Part shown: one piece after another, positions 10,705-20,398 of the stretch
Layout: every line of letters begins with the position of its first letter
How positions within the stretch are numbered: the first letter of the stretch is position 1
NCBI RefSeq assembly: GCF_030815125.1
Contig: NZ_JAUSWH010000009.1
Location: forward strand, 124,001 to 188,000
DNA length: 64,000 nucleotides
Origin: Allorhizobium paknamense
GTDB lineage: Bacteria; Pseudomonadota; Alphaproteobacteria; Rhizobiales; Rhizobiaceae
Direction of reading: 5' to 3'
Position numbers and translations under genes: made by a program
Notes under the pieces: generated by a model
Database searches by the model: none
Told to the model about the DNA's origin: nothing
Seen by the model: only the letters and a program-made list of their open reading frames with translations

Positions 10705-10727
10705 CTGATATTTATCAGCTGATATTT
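10705..10727. promoter_or_regulatory. Candidate operator upstream of mdh promoter
   Basis: Two direct copies of CTGATATTT start 14 bases apart, and the 12-bp palindrome TATCAGCTGATA spans their junction. The block sits immediately upstream of the candidate -35 box of mdh. It may bind a regulator of the TCA operon. Confidence 0.35.
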
Positions 10728-10743
10728 TTCAATCGGTTAGACC

Positions 10744-10771
10744 TAAAAATTCTTACGTAAAGGTAAGAATT
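10744..10771 (-). terminator. Probable terminator of zapE
   Basis: AATTCTTAC pairs with GTAAGAATT around a 6-nt loop. On the minus strand the stem runs into ATTTTTAGG, giving a short U-run. The stem is AT-rich and so of moderate strength. Confidence 0.5.
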
Positions 10772-10786
10772 CTGGTCATCATTTCT

Positions 10787-11950
10787 TCACACTTCGGATT
10801 TTTGACCCGCCTCAACGTTCAAATAATCGCGACTGCGCATTTCGAAGAGGCGTGAAACGGTGCGATCGAACTCGAACCCCTCCGTCCCCTTGCGAACCGT
10901 CAGCAGCGCTTCCGGTTCCGCCGCAGCGGAGGCATGCAGGTGAATATGGTGGTCATAAAGCGCATCGATCAGAATGATGAAGCGTTTGGTCTCATTGCGG
11001 CGGTCGGCGTTCAACAACGGAATGTGATCGATGAAGATGCGGTCGAAACGCTCGGCTATCGCCAGGAAATCCACCGCCCCAAGCGGCGCCTCGCAAAGCT
11101 CGGCAAAGGTGAAGCGCGCCATCCGGCCCACCGCCCGGGGCACGGCGATCACGCGGCCTTTCATCGCAATCTCCACCGGCTTTTCCGGCTGTCCCTTGCC
11201 CAGCATCATCCAGGCACGATCCATCTGCCGATCCGCTTCCGGTCCGAGTGGCGCGAGATAGACAGGCAGATGATCGCCCTTGCCCAGCCGGTAATCGGTG
11301 GGAGAATCCAGCGACAAGACCTCGACATGCTGCTTCAACAGGCCAACAAAGGGCAGGAAAAGCCCGCGATTGAGACCGTTCGGATAAAGATTGTCCGGCT
11401 CGACATTCGAAGTGGCGATGAGTGTGCAGCCGCGCGCAAAAAGCTCGGTGAAGAGCCGTGACAGGATCATCGCATCGGCGATATCGGTGACGGTGAACTC
11501 GTCGAAGCAGAGAAGCTCGGCCTGTTCGGCCAGTTGCTCGGCCACCGGCGGCACAGGATCGGCCTGTTTCGTTTCACCGTTCTTCAGCTTCTGCCGGTGG
11601 GCGTGGATGCGATTGTGCACATCCGCCATGAATTCGTGGAAATGCGCCCGGCGCTTCTTTTCCGTCGGCGCCATCTCGAAAAACAGATCCATCAGCATGG
11701 TTTTGCCGCGCCCGACACTGCCATGCACGTAAAGACCGCGAATGCCCTCTGGCATGGCACGGCGCTTGGCGAAAATCCAGCCCAGGGCAGAGGATTTCCG
11801 GGCCGGTTTGCGCGCCTTCAGGTCGATCAGCACCCGGTCCAGATGCCGCGCCACATCCATCTGCGCCGGATCCGCCTTCAGCGTTCCCGCAAGGGTACGG
11901 CTTTTCAGCTCCTCGCTGACACTGCGGGCATAATCGGGAATGGGCTGCAT
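10787..11950 (-). CDS. zapE: Cell-division ATPase ZapE (AFG1 family)
   Basis: AAA-type P-loop ATPase, 387 residues. Walker A is GSVGRGKT (about residues 77-84) and Walker B is LLCFDEF. Bacterial ZapE acts at the FtsZ ring under stress, and mitochondrial AFG1 supports respiratory-complex turnover. Here it is next to sdhCDAB, fitting a respiratory link. I chose the start at 11950 (MQPIPDYARSV), with GGAG 8 bases upstream; the in-frame ATG at 12067 would add 39 residues without similarity. It is probably co-oriented with, but not tightly coupled to, the lipoprotein gene upstream. Confidence 0.93.
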   Translation of the reverse strand: MQPIPDYARSVSEELKSRTLAGTLKADPAQMDVARHLDRVLIDLKARKPARKSSALGWIFAKRRAMPEGIRGLYVHGSVGRGKTMLMDLFFEMAPTEKKRRAHFHEFMADVHNRIHAHRQKLKNGETKQADPVPPVAEQLAEQAELLCFDEFTVTDIADAMILSRLFTELFARGCTLIATSNVEPDNLYPNGLNRGLFLPFVGLLKQHVEVLSLDSPTDYRLGKGDHLPVYLAPLGPEADRQMDRAWMMLGKGQPEKPVEIAMKGRVIAVPRAVGRMARFTFAELCEAPLGAVDFLAIAERFDRIFIDHIPLLNADRRNETKRFIILIDALYDHHIHLHASAAAEPEALLTVRKGTEGFEFDRTVSRLFEMRSRDYLNVEAGQKSEV

Positions 11951-12094
11951 GGAAAACTCCGGGAATGGTGCAGGCCGCCAGAGTCTGTCGGGTTCATATT
12001 GAACCCTGCCAAACTCCAGGATGCATGGACCGGCAGAGCGCCTCGTCCGATGCATCGAAAAGGCCATGGCATTGCGCCATGGCCTGAAGCGGGA

Positions 12095-12613
12095 TCAGCG
12101 GCTGAGGCTGACGGGCTGGCCGTTGCTGGCGGATCCGCTGAAGCGGTTGTCCGCTGCCTTGTAAAGCGTGGCAATCACATTGCCGTCGCGGTCCTTGAGC
12201 ATCAACTGCTTGTTGGCCACTTCCCAGGACCCCATGGCCGTGAGCGGGCCGACACAGCCGCGCGTACCGCCCCGCGAGCCGCTGCCGAGATTGGTCAGCG
12301 TCAGGAACATGTCGCAGCTTGCGCCGCCATTGGCGACCTTCCAGTTGCCGACCAACTGTTCCTTGCTGAAATCCATCGCGCCACCCGGCGGCGGCGCATT
12401 CGGCGTCAAGGCCGCCTGCTGGTTGCTGGTGGGCGCTGCGGGAAATTGCGAATCGGCACCGCCCGGCGGCGGCAACTGCCCTGCCTGCACCGGCGACACC
12501 GGCTGCGCCTGCAAGGGCGGCAGGGATGATGAACCATAATCGCTGGAAGTACGCTGACATCCTGACAAGGCAAGCACGACAGCAAGGCCCGTCGCTGCGA
12601 ATTTCAGATTCAT
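12095..12613 (-). CDS. Lipoprotein of the AprI/Inh protease-inhibitor (Omp19-like) family
   Basis: A 172-residue predicted lipoprotein. The signal peptide [19 protein letters not shown] ends in a lipobox (LSGC), so the cysteine at residue 19 would be lipidated. A Pro/Gln/Ala-rich spacer follows. The C-terminal region (from [11 protein letters not shown]) has the β-barrel pattern of Inh/AprI metalloprotease inhibitors, seen in Brucella Omp19-type proteins. I chose the start at 12613, with AGGAG 9 bases upstream. It probably sits in the envelope and may inhibit proteases; this is inferred from family resemblance only. Confidence 0.8.
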   Translation of the reverse strand: MNLKFAATGLAVVLALSGCQRTSSDYGSSSLPPLQAQPVSPVQAGQLPPPGGADSQFPAAPTSNQQAALTPNAPPPGGAMDFSKEQLVGNWKVANGGASCDMFLTLTNLGSGSRGGTRGCVGPLTAMGSWEVANKQLMLKDRDGNVIATLYKAADNRFSGSASNGQPVSLSR

Positions 12614-12809
12614 CCTCTTAACTCCTGGTTGCTTGTGGTCGGCGCGGTCAAACCGCGGCGACGTTATCGTCAAAGCCGTTGGCAAATCAAGTCAGTCCTG
12701 AATTGCGGCAGAAACGTGCCGCAGACTGAAAATCCCGCCACCACCGGTTTGAAGGGCGTGCGCGGGATCTCAAAAGGGCGTGAGGAGAGCGATCTTCCGC
12801 TCCCGTCCA

Positions 12810-13589
12810 TCAAACGCGGCGTTCCACCATCATCTTCTTGATCTCCGCGATAGCCTTGGCCGGGTTCAACCCCTTGGGACAGGCCTGCGCGCAGTTCATG
12901 ATGGTGTGGCAGCGATAAAGGCGGAAGGGATCTTCCAGATTGTCGAGACGCTCACCCTTGGCTTCGTCGCGGCTGTCGATCAGCCAGCGATAGGCCTGCA
13001 GCAGAACGGCCGGACCGAGGTAACGGTCGCCATTCCACCAGTAGCTCGGGCAGGAGGTGGAGCAGCAGGCGCAGAGAATGCACTCGTAAAGACCATCCAG
13101 CTTCAGGCGGTCTTCATGGCTCTGCTTCCATTCCTTGGCGGGCGTCGGCGATACCGTCTTCAGCCAGGGCTCGATGGAACGGTGCTGGGCGTAGAAGTTG
13201 GTCAGATCCGGCACCAGATCCTTCACCACCGGCATATGCGGCAGCGGGTAGATCTTCACGGTGCCGTTGACGTCGTCCATGCCCTTGGTGCAGGCCAGCG
13301 TGTTGGTGCCGTCGATGTTCATGGCGCAGGAGCCGCAAATCCCCTCGCGACAGGAGCGGCGGAAGGTCAGCGTCGGATCGATCTTGTTCTTGATGTAGAG
13401 CAGACCGTCTAACACCATCGGGCCGCAATCGTCCAGATCGACATAATAGGTGTCGATACGGGGATTGTCGCCGTCATCCGGGCTCCAGCGATAGATCCGG
13501 TATTCCCGCAGGTTTTTCGCACCTGCGGGCTTCGGCCAGACCTTGCCTTCGGTGACCTGAGAATTCTTAGGAAGAGTAAGTTCTACCAT
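12810..13589 (-). CDS. sdhB: Succinate dehydrogenase iron-sulfur subunit
   Basis: Carries electrons from SdhA to the membrane anchors. It has 259 residues. CREGICGSC with a later cysteine binds the 2Fe-2S cluster. [12 protein letters not shown] and [12 protein letters not shown] hold the 4Fe-4S and 3Fe-4S clusters. [12 protein letters not shown] is the usual quinone-site segment. It lies 15 bases after sdhA and closes the sdhCDAB operon. Confidence 0.98.
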   Translation of the reverse strand: MVELTLPKNSQVTEGKVWPKPAGAKNLREYRIYRWSPDDGDNPRIDTYYVDLDDCGPMVLDGLLYIKNKIDPTLTFRRSCREGICGSCAMNIDGTNTLACTKGMDDVNGTVKIYPLPHMPVVKDLVPDLTNFYAQHRSIEPWLKTVSPTPAKEWKQSHEDRLKLDGLYECILCACCSTSCPSYWWNGDRYLGPAVLLQAYRWLIDSRDEAKGERLDNLEDPFRLYRCHTIMNCAQACPKGLNPAKAIAEIKKMMVERRV

Positions 13590-13604
13590 GTCAGTCTCCT
13601 CAAA

Positions 13605-15446
13605 TCAGTAGACGCGGGCCTTGGGCGCGATCTTCTTGGGATCGATGCCGTCAGCGATCAGCTCGGTGTGAACCGGACGATAATCCAGCTTCACATCGCC
13701 AGCCTCATTGACCCAGGCAAGCGTGTGCTTGCGCCAGTTCTCGTCGTCACGGCCGCCGAGCGGACCGTCCTTGAAATCCTCACGGGCGTGAGCGCCGCGG
13801 CTTTCCTTGCGGGCTTCCGCGCCGAAGACCGTGGTGATGGCGTTCGGCATCAGATTGTAGAGTTCCAGCGTTTCCACGAGGTCGGAATTCCAGATCATCG
13901 ACCGGTCGGTGACCTTGATGTCGGACATGTCCTTCCAGATTGCGGTGAGGCGCTGGCAACCGCTTTCCAGCGATTCCTGGGTGCGGAACACGGCGGCGTC
14001 TTCCTGCATGGCGCGCTGCATCTTGTCGCGCAGCACGGCGGTCGGCGTCTGGCCGGAGGCGTGACGCAGGCCGTCGAAACGGTCCATGATCCTGTCGCAG
14101 GCGGCGGTGTTGAGCGCGGGGATCGGCTCTTCGCGGTTGATGATCTGCGCAGCGCGGATGGCGGCGGCGCGACCGAAGACCACGAGGTCGATCAGCGAGT
14201 TGGAGCCGAGACGGTTGGCGCCATGCACCGAGGCGCAGCCCGCTTCGCCCACGGCCATCAGGCCGGGCGCGATGCGTTCCGGGTTCTGGCCATCGGCGTT
14301 CAGCACTTCACCCCAGTAGTTGGTCGGAATGCCGCCCATATTGTAGTGAACCGTCGGCAGGACCGGGATCGGCTCGCGGGTCACATCGACGCCTGCGAAG
14401 ATCTTGGCGCTCTCGGAAATGCCCGGCAGGCGCTCATGCAGAACCGCCGGATCGAGATGGTCGAGATGCAGGAAGATGTGGTCCTTGTTCTTGCCAACGC
14501 CACGGCCCTCACGGATTTCCATGGTCATGCAGCGCGAGACGACGTCACGCGAGGCAAGATCCTTGGCGGAGGGAGCGTAGCGCTCCATGAAGCGCTCGCC
14601 CTCGGAATTGACGAGATAACCGCCTTCGCCGCGTGCGCCTTCGGTGATCAGGCAGCCCGCGCCGTAAATGCCGGTGGGGTGGAACTGCACGAATTCCATA
14701 TCCTGCAGCGGCAGGCCGGCGCGTGCGATCATGCCGCCGCCGTCACCCGTGCAGGTGTGGGCGGAGGTGGCGGAGAAATAGGCGCGGCCATAGCCACCCG
14801 TCGCCAGCACCACCATCTTGGCGGAGAAGCGATGAATGGTGCCGTCATCGAGGTTCCAGGCCACGACGCCGGTGCAGCGACCGTCATCCGCCATGATCAG
14901 GTCGAGGGCGAAATATTCGATGAAGAATTCGGCATTGTTCTTCAGCGACTGGCCATAGAGCGTGTGCAGAATGGCGTGGCCGGTACGGTCGGCGGCTGCG
15001 CAGGTGCGCTGCACGGGCGGGCCTTCGCCGTAATTCTGCATGTGGCCGCCGAAGGGGCGCTGATAGATCTTGCCTTCCTCGTTGCGCGAGAAGGGCACGC
15101 CGTAATGTTCCAGCTCATAGACCGCCTTCGGCGCTTCCATGGCGAGATATTGCATGGCGTCCACGTCGCCCAGCCAGTCGGAGCCCTTTACGGTGTCGTA
15201 AAGGTGCCATTGCCAACAGTCGGGCGTCATGTTGGTGAGCGAAGCGGCGATACCGCCCTGCGCTGCAACCGTGTGGGAACGCGTCGGGAAAACCTTGGTG
15301 ATGCAGGCGGTCTTGAAGCCCTGCTCGGCCATGCCGAGCGTGGCGCGAAGGCCAGCGCCGCCGGCGCCCACGACCACGACGTCATAGGCGTGATCGACAT
15401 AGGTGTATGCCTTGCCGTTTTGTGCGGGAGAAGCTGTGCTTGCCAT
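13605..15446 (-). CDS. sdhA: Succinate dehydrogenase flavoprotein subunit
   Basis: Oxidises succinate to fumarate at a covalently bound FAD. It has 613 residues. [12 protein letters not shown] is the FAD Rossmann motif and [10 protein letters not shown] carries the histidine (H58) that binds FAD covalently. The substrate-site stretch [21 protein letters not shown] is split by the usual loop. It starts 6 bases after sdhD. All family hallmarks are present. Confidence 0.98.
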   Translation of the reverse strand: MASTASPAQNGKAYTYVDHAYDVVVVGAGGAGLRATLGMAEQGFKTACITKVFPTRSHTVAAQGGIAASLTNMTPDCWQWHLYDTVKGSDWLGDVDAMQYLAMEAPKAVYELEHYGVPFSRNEEGKIYQRPFGGHMQNYGEGPPVQRTCAAADRTGHAILHTLYGQSLKNNAEFFIEYFALDLIMADDGRCTGVVAWNLDDGTIHRFSAKMVVLATGGYGRAYFSATSAHTCTGDGGGMIARAGLPLQDMEFVQFHPTGIYGAGCLITEGARGEGGYLVNSEGERFMERYAPSAKDLASRDVVSRCMTMEIREGRGVGKNKDHIFLHLDHLDPAVLHERLPGISESAKIFAGVDVTREPIPVLPTVHYNMGGIPTNYWGEVLNADGQNPERIAPGLMAVGEAGCASVHGANRLGSNSLIDLVVFGRAAAIRAAQIINREEPIPALNTAACDRIMDRFDGLRHASGQTPTAVLRDKMQRAMQEDAAVFRTQESLESGCQRLTAIWKDMSDIKVTDRSMIWNSDLVETLELYNLMPNAITTVFGAEARKESRGAHAREDFKDGPLGGRDDENWRKHTLAWVNEAGDVKLDYRPVHTELIADGIDPKKIAPKARVY

Positions 15447-15452
15447 TTCGAA

Positions 15453-15833
15453 TTATCCTACGAACGCGATCTTGAGGATGGCGAAAAGACAGAGCGCACC
15501 CACCACGACCGCGAAGAAAGTGTTGAGCATCAGCAGGACCATCTTGATGATCTCCTGATGGATGTAATCCTCGATGATCACCTGCATGCCCAGACGCATA
15601 TGGATCAGGGCCGACAGCACGACCAGACCCATCACCACCGCCACCAGCGGATTGGAGAGCGCGGCGATGATCTCCGGATAGGGAGCGCCCGCATGGGTCA
15701 GCATGAAGATGATGAAGAACAGGATGAGCGGGATGTTGGAGACCGCCGTGACGCGCTGGCGCCAGAAATGCTCGGTCCCGTCCTTGGCCGATCCAAGGCC
15801 ACGCACCTTGCCGAGCGGAGTACGCATATCCAT
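15453..15833 (-). CDS. sdhD: Succinate dehydrogenase membrane anchor SdhD
   Basis: A 126-residue protein with three hydrophobic segments. The conserved [17 protein letters not shown] stretch contains quinone/heme-proximal residues of alphaproteobacterial SdhD. It anchors SdhAB to the inner membrane with SdhC. It starts 10 bases after sdhC and ends 6 bases before sdhA. Confidence 0.94.
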   Translation of the reverse strand: MDMRTPLGKVRGLGSAKDGTEHFWRQRVTAVSNIPLILFFIIFMLTHAGAPYPEIIAALSNPLVAVVMGLVVLSALIHMRLGMQVIIEDYIHQEIIKMVLLMLNTFFAVVVGALCLFAILKIAFVG

Positions 15834-15843
15834 AGGTGTAACC

Positions 15844-16236
15844 TCAGCGAATGATGAATGCGATGATCCAGACCAGAATGGTCAGGGCGACGGAACCGGC
15901 AAGCGTTGCCTTGGCGAGCTTGGTCGTGAAGCTTTTCTCGAAACCATGGCCCAGGTCCCACATGAGGTGGCGCAGACCGCCAAGCATGTGGTGGATCAGC
16001 GCCCAGCTATAGCCGAACAGGATGATCTTGCCGATGAAGGTGCCCATGAACCAGGAGACACCGTCATAGGCGTTGGCGCCCATGGATGCGGCAATCAGCC
16101 ATACAGCAACCAGAAGCGTTCCGAAATAGAGTGCCCCACCGGTGATGCGGTGCGCAATCGACATCATCATCGTCGGAATGGGCTTGTAGATTTGCAGATG
16201 CGGCGACAAAGGCCGTTGTTTTGTCACGTTCGCCAT
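15844..16236 (-). CDS. sdhC: Succinate dehydrogenase cytochrome b556 subunit
   Basis: A 130-residue membrane subunit with three hydrophobic segments. [11 protein letters not shown] and SIAHRITGG form the quinone-site signature, and [13 protein letters not shown] holds the heme b histidine. It is the first gene of the sdhCDAB operon. The 5' leader contains two small inverted repeats (16261-16276 and 16291-16309). Confidence 0.96.
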   Translation of the reverse strand: MANVTKQRPLSPHLQIYKPIPTMMMSIAHRITGGALYFGTLLVAVWLIAASMGANAYDGVSWFMGTFIGKIILFGYSWALIHHMLGGLRHLMWDLGHGFEKSFTTKLAKATLAGSVALTILVWIIAFIIR

Positions 16237-16555
16237 CTAAACCTCGCGGCGTTCATATGCGTTCCCGGGCGGGAACAGCACGGATATAGGGCACTCCTTG
16301 ACAGAGTGCAGGTCAGTGTCCATCGGACCTTTAATCCTCCCGATCTATCTGGACAAGGCGAATTAACATCGCTCGTTCAATTTAATCGATTGGGAAAATC
16401 CCTGTCCGACCAAAGGGGAATAAGGGCGGTTTTGACAGGAAATTCTTAAAGAAGCTTACGATTGCTCAAGAGCAGCAAAGACTGCGGGTTGAACCCGACG
16501 GCAATTACCGCCATGTCTTGATGAAGATACACGGACGCGATTCGGGAGCGCCGAC
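16237..16555. other. Intergenic region upstream of sdhC
   Basis: No gene seen. It should hold the sdh promoter. Two short inverted repeats are visible: GTTCCC/GGGAAC at 16261-16276 and GCACTC/GAGTGC at 16291-16309. A TATATC that could be a -10 box lies between them on the minus strand. I could not assign a regulator. Confidence 0.4.
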
Positions 16556-16810
16556 ATGCCTCTCAGCCATTGCAAATGCCTGATAGTCCTCATCTCTGCC
16601 CTCCTCATCGGCGGTCCGGCGGCCTCGGAAAACCTGCCGCAGCGCAGCATGCGGCCGCAGGGCGTCATCGTGCAGGGCGCCTGGGCCAGCGGCCCCGCCA
16701 CGCGGACGAAGATCGCAAGGCTTGCGCCCAAGGCGAAGATCGTGGCCGTGGATGATCGGACCATCCGCCAGGCCTGCCGGTTTCAGGCAGGGGTCTGCAT
16801 CCTGCGGTAA
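16556..16810 (+). CDS. Small predicted secreted protein, unknown function
   Basis: An 84-residue reading frame with no family I recognise. Residues 1-24 look like a Sec signal peptide with a probable cut after PAAS. The mature part is about 60 residues, basic, and has two cysteines near the end (QACRFQAGVC) that could form a disulfide. GGGAG lies 8 bases before the ATG and third codon positions are strongly GC, both favouring a real gene. It overlaps the convergent methyltransferase gene by 28 bases at the 3' end. Confidence 0.55.
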   Translation: MPLSHCKCLIVLISALLIGGPAASENLPQRSMRPQGVIVQGAWASGPATRTKIARLAPKAKIVAVDDRTIRQACRFQAGVCILR

Positions 16811-17463
16811 GCGCCGTCTGCGGCAAAACGCCACACTGTCGTCTTTTTGACCTCGCTATCCTCCAAGGCTCGGGTCACAGGCACCTGATAGGTCGCCAGA
16901 GGCAGGAACCCGTCTCGCGGAAAATAGCTGCGTCCGGGATCGCCCACCAGCACATCCACGCCCGCAGCGGCAAGCGCCGTCAGCCAGGGCAGAAGCCGGG
17001 CGGCAAAATCGCGGTCATAGAAAACATCGCCTGCCAGCAGCAGGTCGGCGGCAAGCGGGGTTCCGACCCGGTCGGAGGCCTCGAAACCCACCACCACACT
17101 GTTTGCCAGGGCATTGAGATGCACCGCCGCGCCGGTGAAGGGATCGATATCAAGCGCCAGAACGCTTGCCGCCCCCGCCTTGGCGGCGGCGATGGCCACC
17201 AGTCCGGACCCGGTGGCGAAATCCACCACGCGCTTGCCCCGCACCGTTTCGGGATGATCGAGAATATAGCGCGCCAGGCCCTGCCCGCCCGCCCAGGCAA
17301 AAGCCCAGAAGGGCGGCGGCAGGCCGATTTCCGCCAGATCCTCCTCGGTCTTCTGCCAGAGATCATGCACCTCACTGGCCAGATGCAGTGGAATTTCCGG
17401 CACATGCGGCGGCGCGATGAGGGCGGTGTTTTCCAGAATGAACCGTTCGGGATCGATCTTCAC
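16783..17463 (-). CDS. Class I SAM methyltransferase, ETFB-lysine methyltransferase-like
   Basis: A 226-residue Rossmann-fold methyltransferase. VVDFATGSGLVAIAAAKAGA is motif I with the glycine loop, LALDIDP is the acidic motif that binds the SAM ribose, and DLLLAGDVFYD is the post-II motif. The pattern fits the METTL20/ETFBKMT group, which methylates lysines of electron-transfer flavoprotein β; an Agrobacterium enzyme of this type is known. It ends the tsaD-gpsA-yciI-EVE group, 20 bases after the EVE gene. The ETFB substrate is inferred from family; a ribosomal-protein or other methyltransferase is possible. Confidence 0.75.
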   Translation of the reverse strand: MKIDPERFILENTALIAPPHVPEIPLHLASEVHDLWQKTEEDLAEIGLPPPFWAFAWAGGQGLARYILDHPETVRGKRVVDFATGSGLVAIAAAKAGAASVLALDIDPFTGAAVHLNALANSVVVGFEASDRVGTPLAADLLLAGDVFYDRDFAARLLPWLTALAAAGVDVLVGDPGRSYFPRDGFLPLATYQVPVTRALEDSEVKKTTVWRFAADGAYRRMQTPA

Positions 17464-17483
17464 CGCTCACATCTCTTTCCGGA

Positions 17484-17912
17484 TCATCGGGGCGGATTGT
17501 CGAGACCGCCCATGCGGCAAACCTCGAGATATTCCTCCTCCGTCACCGGCTGCACGGACAGCCGCATGGAGGTGACCAGCGACATCGCCGCCAGCTTCGG
17601 ATTGGCCTTCACGTCCTTGAGGCTCACCGGCTTCGGCATGTCGCAGACGGCGCGGATATCCACACATTCCCAGCGCGGATCATCCGTGGTGCTGTCAGGA
17701 TGGGCAAGCGCGCAGACCTCGGTGATTCCGACCACTTCCAGCCCCTCGTTGGAGTGGTAAAAGAAGCCCTTGTCGCCGATCTGCATGGCGCGCATGTTGT
17801 TGCGCGCCAGATAGTTGCGCACTCCATCCCATTGTTCGCCAGCCTCGCCCCTGGCCTTCAGCATCTCCCAGGAGAATTTGAAGGGTTCCGATTTGTAGAG
17901 CCAGAATGCCAT
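17484..17912 (-). CDS. EVE-domain protein
   Basis: A 142-residue protein made of one EVE domain, the PUA-related fold that binds modified bases in DNA or RNA. The typical start FWLYKSEPFKFSWE, then WDGVRNYLARNNMR and GFFYHSN, form the binding pocket. The physiological ligand in rhizobia is not known. It lies 6 bases after yciI and 20 before the methyltransferase, all on the minus strand, so it is probably co-transcribed with them. Confidence 0.9.
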   Translation of the reverse strand: MAFWLYKSEPFKFSWEMLKARGEAGEQWDGVRNYLARNNMRAMQIGDKGFFYHSNEGLEVVGITEVCALAHPDSTTDDPRWECVDIRAVCDMPKPVSLKDVKANPKLAAMSLVTSMRLSVQPVTEEEYLEVCRMGGLDNPPR

Positions 17913-17918
17913 GCTGCC

Positions 17919-18212
17919 TCAACCTTCCGGATTGTTGAAGACCCAGTTATAGGGCCGGATCTCGACGGTCGCGAACAGGCCGGCCTTGGCATAGGGGTCT
18001 TCGGCGGCGATGGCCTTGGCGGCCTCCAGCGTTTCAGCCTTCAGGATCAGCATCGAGCCGCACGGCTTGCCGTCGCCATCCAGAAAAGGCCCGCCAATCT
18101 TCAGCACGCCCGCAGCGTTAAGGCCGTTCAGCCAGTCCACATGCGGCGGACGGGTGGCCATGCGCAGATCGAGATGGCCGGGCTTGTCATTGCAGATCAC
18201 GGCAAACAGCAT
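17919..18212 (-). CDS. YciI-family protein
   Basis: A 97-residue single-domain protein of the YciI/YCII ferredoxin-like fold. The active-site-like elements are the early DxxxxxxxRxxxRxxH pattern (here spread over KPGHLDLRMATRPPH) and the GDGKPCGSMLIL segment. No reaction is assigned to most members. It lies 6 bases after gpsA and 6 before the EVE gene. Confidence 0.85.
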   Translation of the reverse strand: MLFAVICNDKPGHLDLRMATRPPHVDWLNGLNAAGVLKIGGPFLDGDGKPCGSMLILKAETLEAAKAIAAEDPYAKAGLFATVEIRPYNWVFNNPEG

Positions 18213-18218
18213 GTCTTT

Positions 18219-19220
18219 CTACTCCGTCGTGAGGGGGCGGGTCATCAGGTCTTCCACCGCCCGGTCGATATTCAGGGAACCGTCGATGATCGCGGCCACG
18301 GCTTGCGTGATCGGCATGTCGATGCGGTAATGTTCGGCAAGCCGGGCGGCCACGGCGGCGGCAAAGGCGCCCTCCACCAGGGAGGAACCGTCAAGGCCCG
18401 GCCCCTCGCCTCGGGCCAGCGCCAGCCCGTAGCGCAGATTGCGCGACTGATGGCTCGTGCCGGTCAGCACCAGATCGCCGAGGCCGGAAAGCCCGCGCAA
18501 GGTTTCAGCACTGCCGCCCATGGCAACAGCCAGCCGCGACATTTCCGCAAGCCCCCGCGAGATCAGCGCCGCGCGCGCCGATTCGCCCAGGCCCCGACCT
18601 TCGACCATGCCGCAGGCAATGGCCAGCACGTTCTTCAGCGCACCGCCGAGCTGCACGCCCGTCCGGTCTGCCGAGGCATAGAGGCGAAAGGTTCGGGTGG
18701 ACAGTGAAAGCGCCGCCTCTTCAGCACGTTCGGCGGAACCCGCCGCCAGCACCATGGCGGTGGGCAGGCCGCGTGCAATATCCATGGCAAAACCCGGCCC
18801 GGACAGCACCGCGACCGGATGATGCGGCAAACGCTCTTCCAGAACCTCTGTCAGCAGCCGGGTGGACTGCCGGTCGATGCCCTTGGCGCAGGTCACCACC
18901 GTGGCATCCGCCGCGAGATAGGGACCGTAGCTTGCCGCGGCATCGGCCTGCGCCTGCGAAGGCATGGCAAAGAGCACCAGACCGGCCCCGGCAATGGCTT
19001 CGGGCTCGAAGGAAAAGGCAAGATTATCCGGCAGATAAACGCCGGGCAGTGCCGCATTATGCATGCGGTCATTGGCAAGATCGGCCATCAGGGCCGGATC
19101 GCGGCCCACCAGCGTCACAGCGGCGCGACCCTCCAGTGCGATCACCGCCGCCAGCGCCGTGCCGAAGGCTCCGGCTCCGATAATGGCAATCTGCTTGCCC
19201 TCGTTCGTGCCCATACTCAT
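18219..19220 (-). CDS. gpsA: Glycerol-3-phosphate dehydrogenase [NAD(P)+]
   Basis: Makes sn-glycerol 3-phosphate for phospholipids from dihydroxyacetone phosphate. It has 333 residues. [10 protein letters not shown] is the NAD(P) loop near residue 15, and the conserved LSGPGFA and [12 protein letters not shown] segments follow. The ATG at 19220 overlaps the tsaD stop by 4 bases (ATGA), which implies translational coupling. A second in-frame ATG at 19214 is also possible. Confidence 0.95.
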   Translation of the reverse strand: MSMGTNEGKQIAIIGAGAFGTALAAVIALEGRAAVTLVGRDPALMADLANDRMHNAALPGVYLPDNLAFSFEPEAIAGAGLVLFAMPSQAQADAAASYGPYLAADATVVTCAKGIDRQSTRLLTEVLEERLPHHPVAVLSGPGFAMDIARGLPTAMVLAAGSAERAEEAALSLSTRTFRLYASADRTGVQLGGALKNVLAIACGMVEGRGLGESARAALISRGLAEMSRLAVAMGGSAETLRGLSGLGDLVLTGTSHQSRNLRYGLALARGEGPGLDGSSLVEGAFAAAVAARLAEHYRIDMPITQAVAAIIDGSLNIDRAVEDLMTRPLTTE

Positions 19221-20314
19221 GCCTTGGCTCCCCGCTTGCCAAACCCGATCAAGGCTTCGGCCTTCGAATCGAGCGGCCAGCGCGACCTGGGCGCGGTGGA
19301 AAAATCATCGGCGGGCAGGCCAAGCGCCATGCGCTCCAGACCCGCCCAGGCAATCATCGCCGCATTATCGGTGCACAAATGATGCGGCGGCGCAATGAAG
19401 CGGAAGGAATGACGCTCGCACAGCGCCAGAAGGGCTGCCCTGAGCGCCTTGTTCGCGGCAACGCCACCTGCCACCACCAGCGCGGGTTGCCGGCCGAGAC
19501 CGGGAAACTCGTCGTGAAACCGCTTGAGGCCGCGCCCGATGCGGTCATCCATGGTGCGGACGATGGCACGCTGGAAGGACGCGCAGATATCGGCAATGTC
19601 CTTTTCCGTCACCGGCGCTGCGGCCTCTGCTGCCTGACGCACGGCGGTCTTCAGGCCGGAAAAGGAGAAATCGAGCCGCGCCTCGCCCACCAGCGGACGC
19701 GGGAAGGCAAAGCGTTTTTCATCGCCATGCGCCGCCGCCCGCTCCACCGCAGGACCGCCGGGATAGGGAAGGCCGAGCAGCTTGGCCGTCTTGTCGAAAG
19801 CCTCGCCCAGCGCATCATCGATGGTCGTGCCCCAGCGGACATAATCGCCTACGCCGCGCACCAGCACCAATTGCGTATGGCCACCGGACACGAGCAGCAT
19901 GAGATAGGGAAATTCGACGCCATCCGTCAGCCGCGCCGTCAGGGCATGGCCTTCGAGATGGTTGATGGCGTAAAGAGGCTTGCCCGCCGCCCGGGCCAGC
20001 GCCTTGCCGGTCATCAGCCCGACGATCAGCCCGCCGATCAGACCGGGTCCGGCGGTGGCGGCGACGGCATCGATGTCGAGGAGCCGCGTCTTTGCCTTGT
20101 CCAGAGCCTCTTCCACCAGAAGATCGAGCGCTTCCACATGGGCGCGCGCGGCAATTTCCGGCACGACGCCGCCATAGAGGCTGTGCTCCTCCAATTGGCT
20201 CAGCACCACATCCGAGACGATCTCGCCCCGGCCATCGGCGTGGCGCAGAACCACGGAGGCGGCGGTTTCGTCGCAGCTTGTTTCAATCCCTAGTATTCTC
20301 AATTGGGAAGCCAT
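19217..20314 (-). CDS. tsaD: tRNA N6-threonylcarbamoyladenosine synthase subunit TsaD
   Basis: Transfers threonylcarbamoyl to A37 of ANN-decoding tRNAs, with TsaB and TsaE. It has 365 residues. [10 protein letters not shown] is the family start and HLEGH (H119, H123) is the metal-binding motif. [10 protein letters not shown] is the ATP-binding ASKHA segment. It is the first gene of the minus-strand group and is divergent from hemC, with 84 bases between the starts. Confidence 0.97.
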   Translation of the reverse strand: MASQLRILGIETSCDETAASVVLRHADGRGEIVSDVVLSQLEEHSLYGGVVPEIAARAHVEALDLLVEEALDKAKTRLLDIDAVAATAGPGLIGGLIVGLMTGKALARAAGKPLYAINHLEGHALTARLTDGVEFPYLMLLVSGGHTQLVLVRGVGDYVRWGTTIDDALGEAFDKTAKLLGLPYPGGPAVERAAAHGDEKRFAFPRPLVGEARLDFSFSGLKTAVRQAAEAAAPVTEKDIADICASFQRAIVRTMDDRIGRGLKRFHDEFPGLGRQPALVVAGGVAANKALRAALLALCERHSFRFIAPPHHLCTDNAAMIAWAGLERMALGLPADDFSTAPRSRWPLDSKAEALIGFGKRGAKA

Positions 20315-20398
20315 ATGCCAGAAGGTCAGTCAGAGTGCGTGATTGCGGTGCCGGTCCACGAGGGATACGACGCCGTCGGTAACAATGGAAGTCTTCAG

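Noticed and set aside
13668..15854. 728-codon plus-strand frame opposite sdhA and sdhD
   Set aside because: Antisense shadow of sdhA; composition reflects the complementary codon bias.
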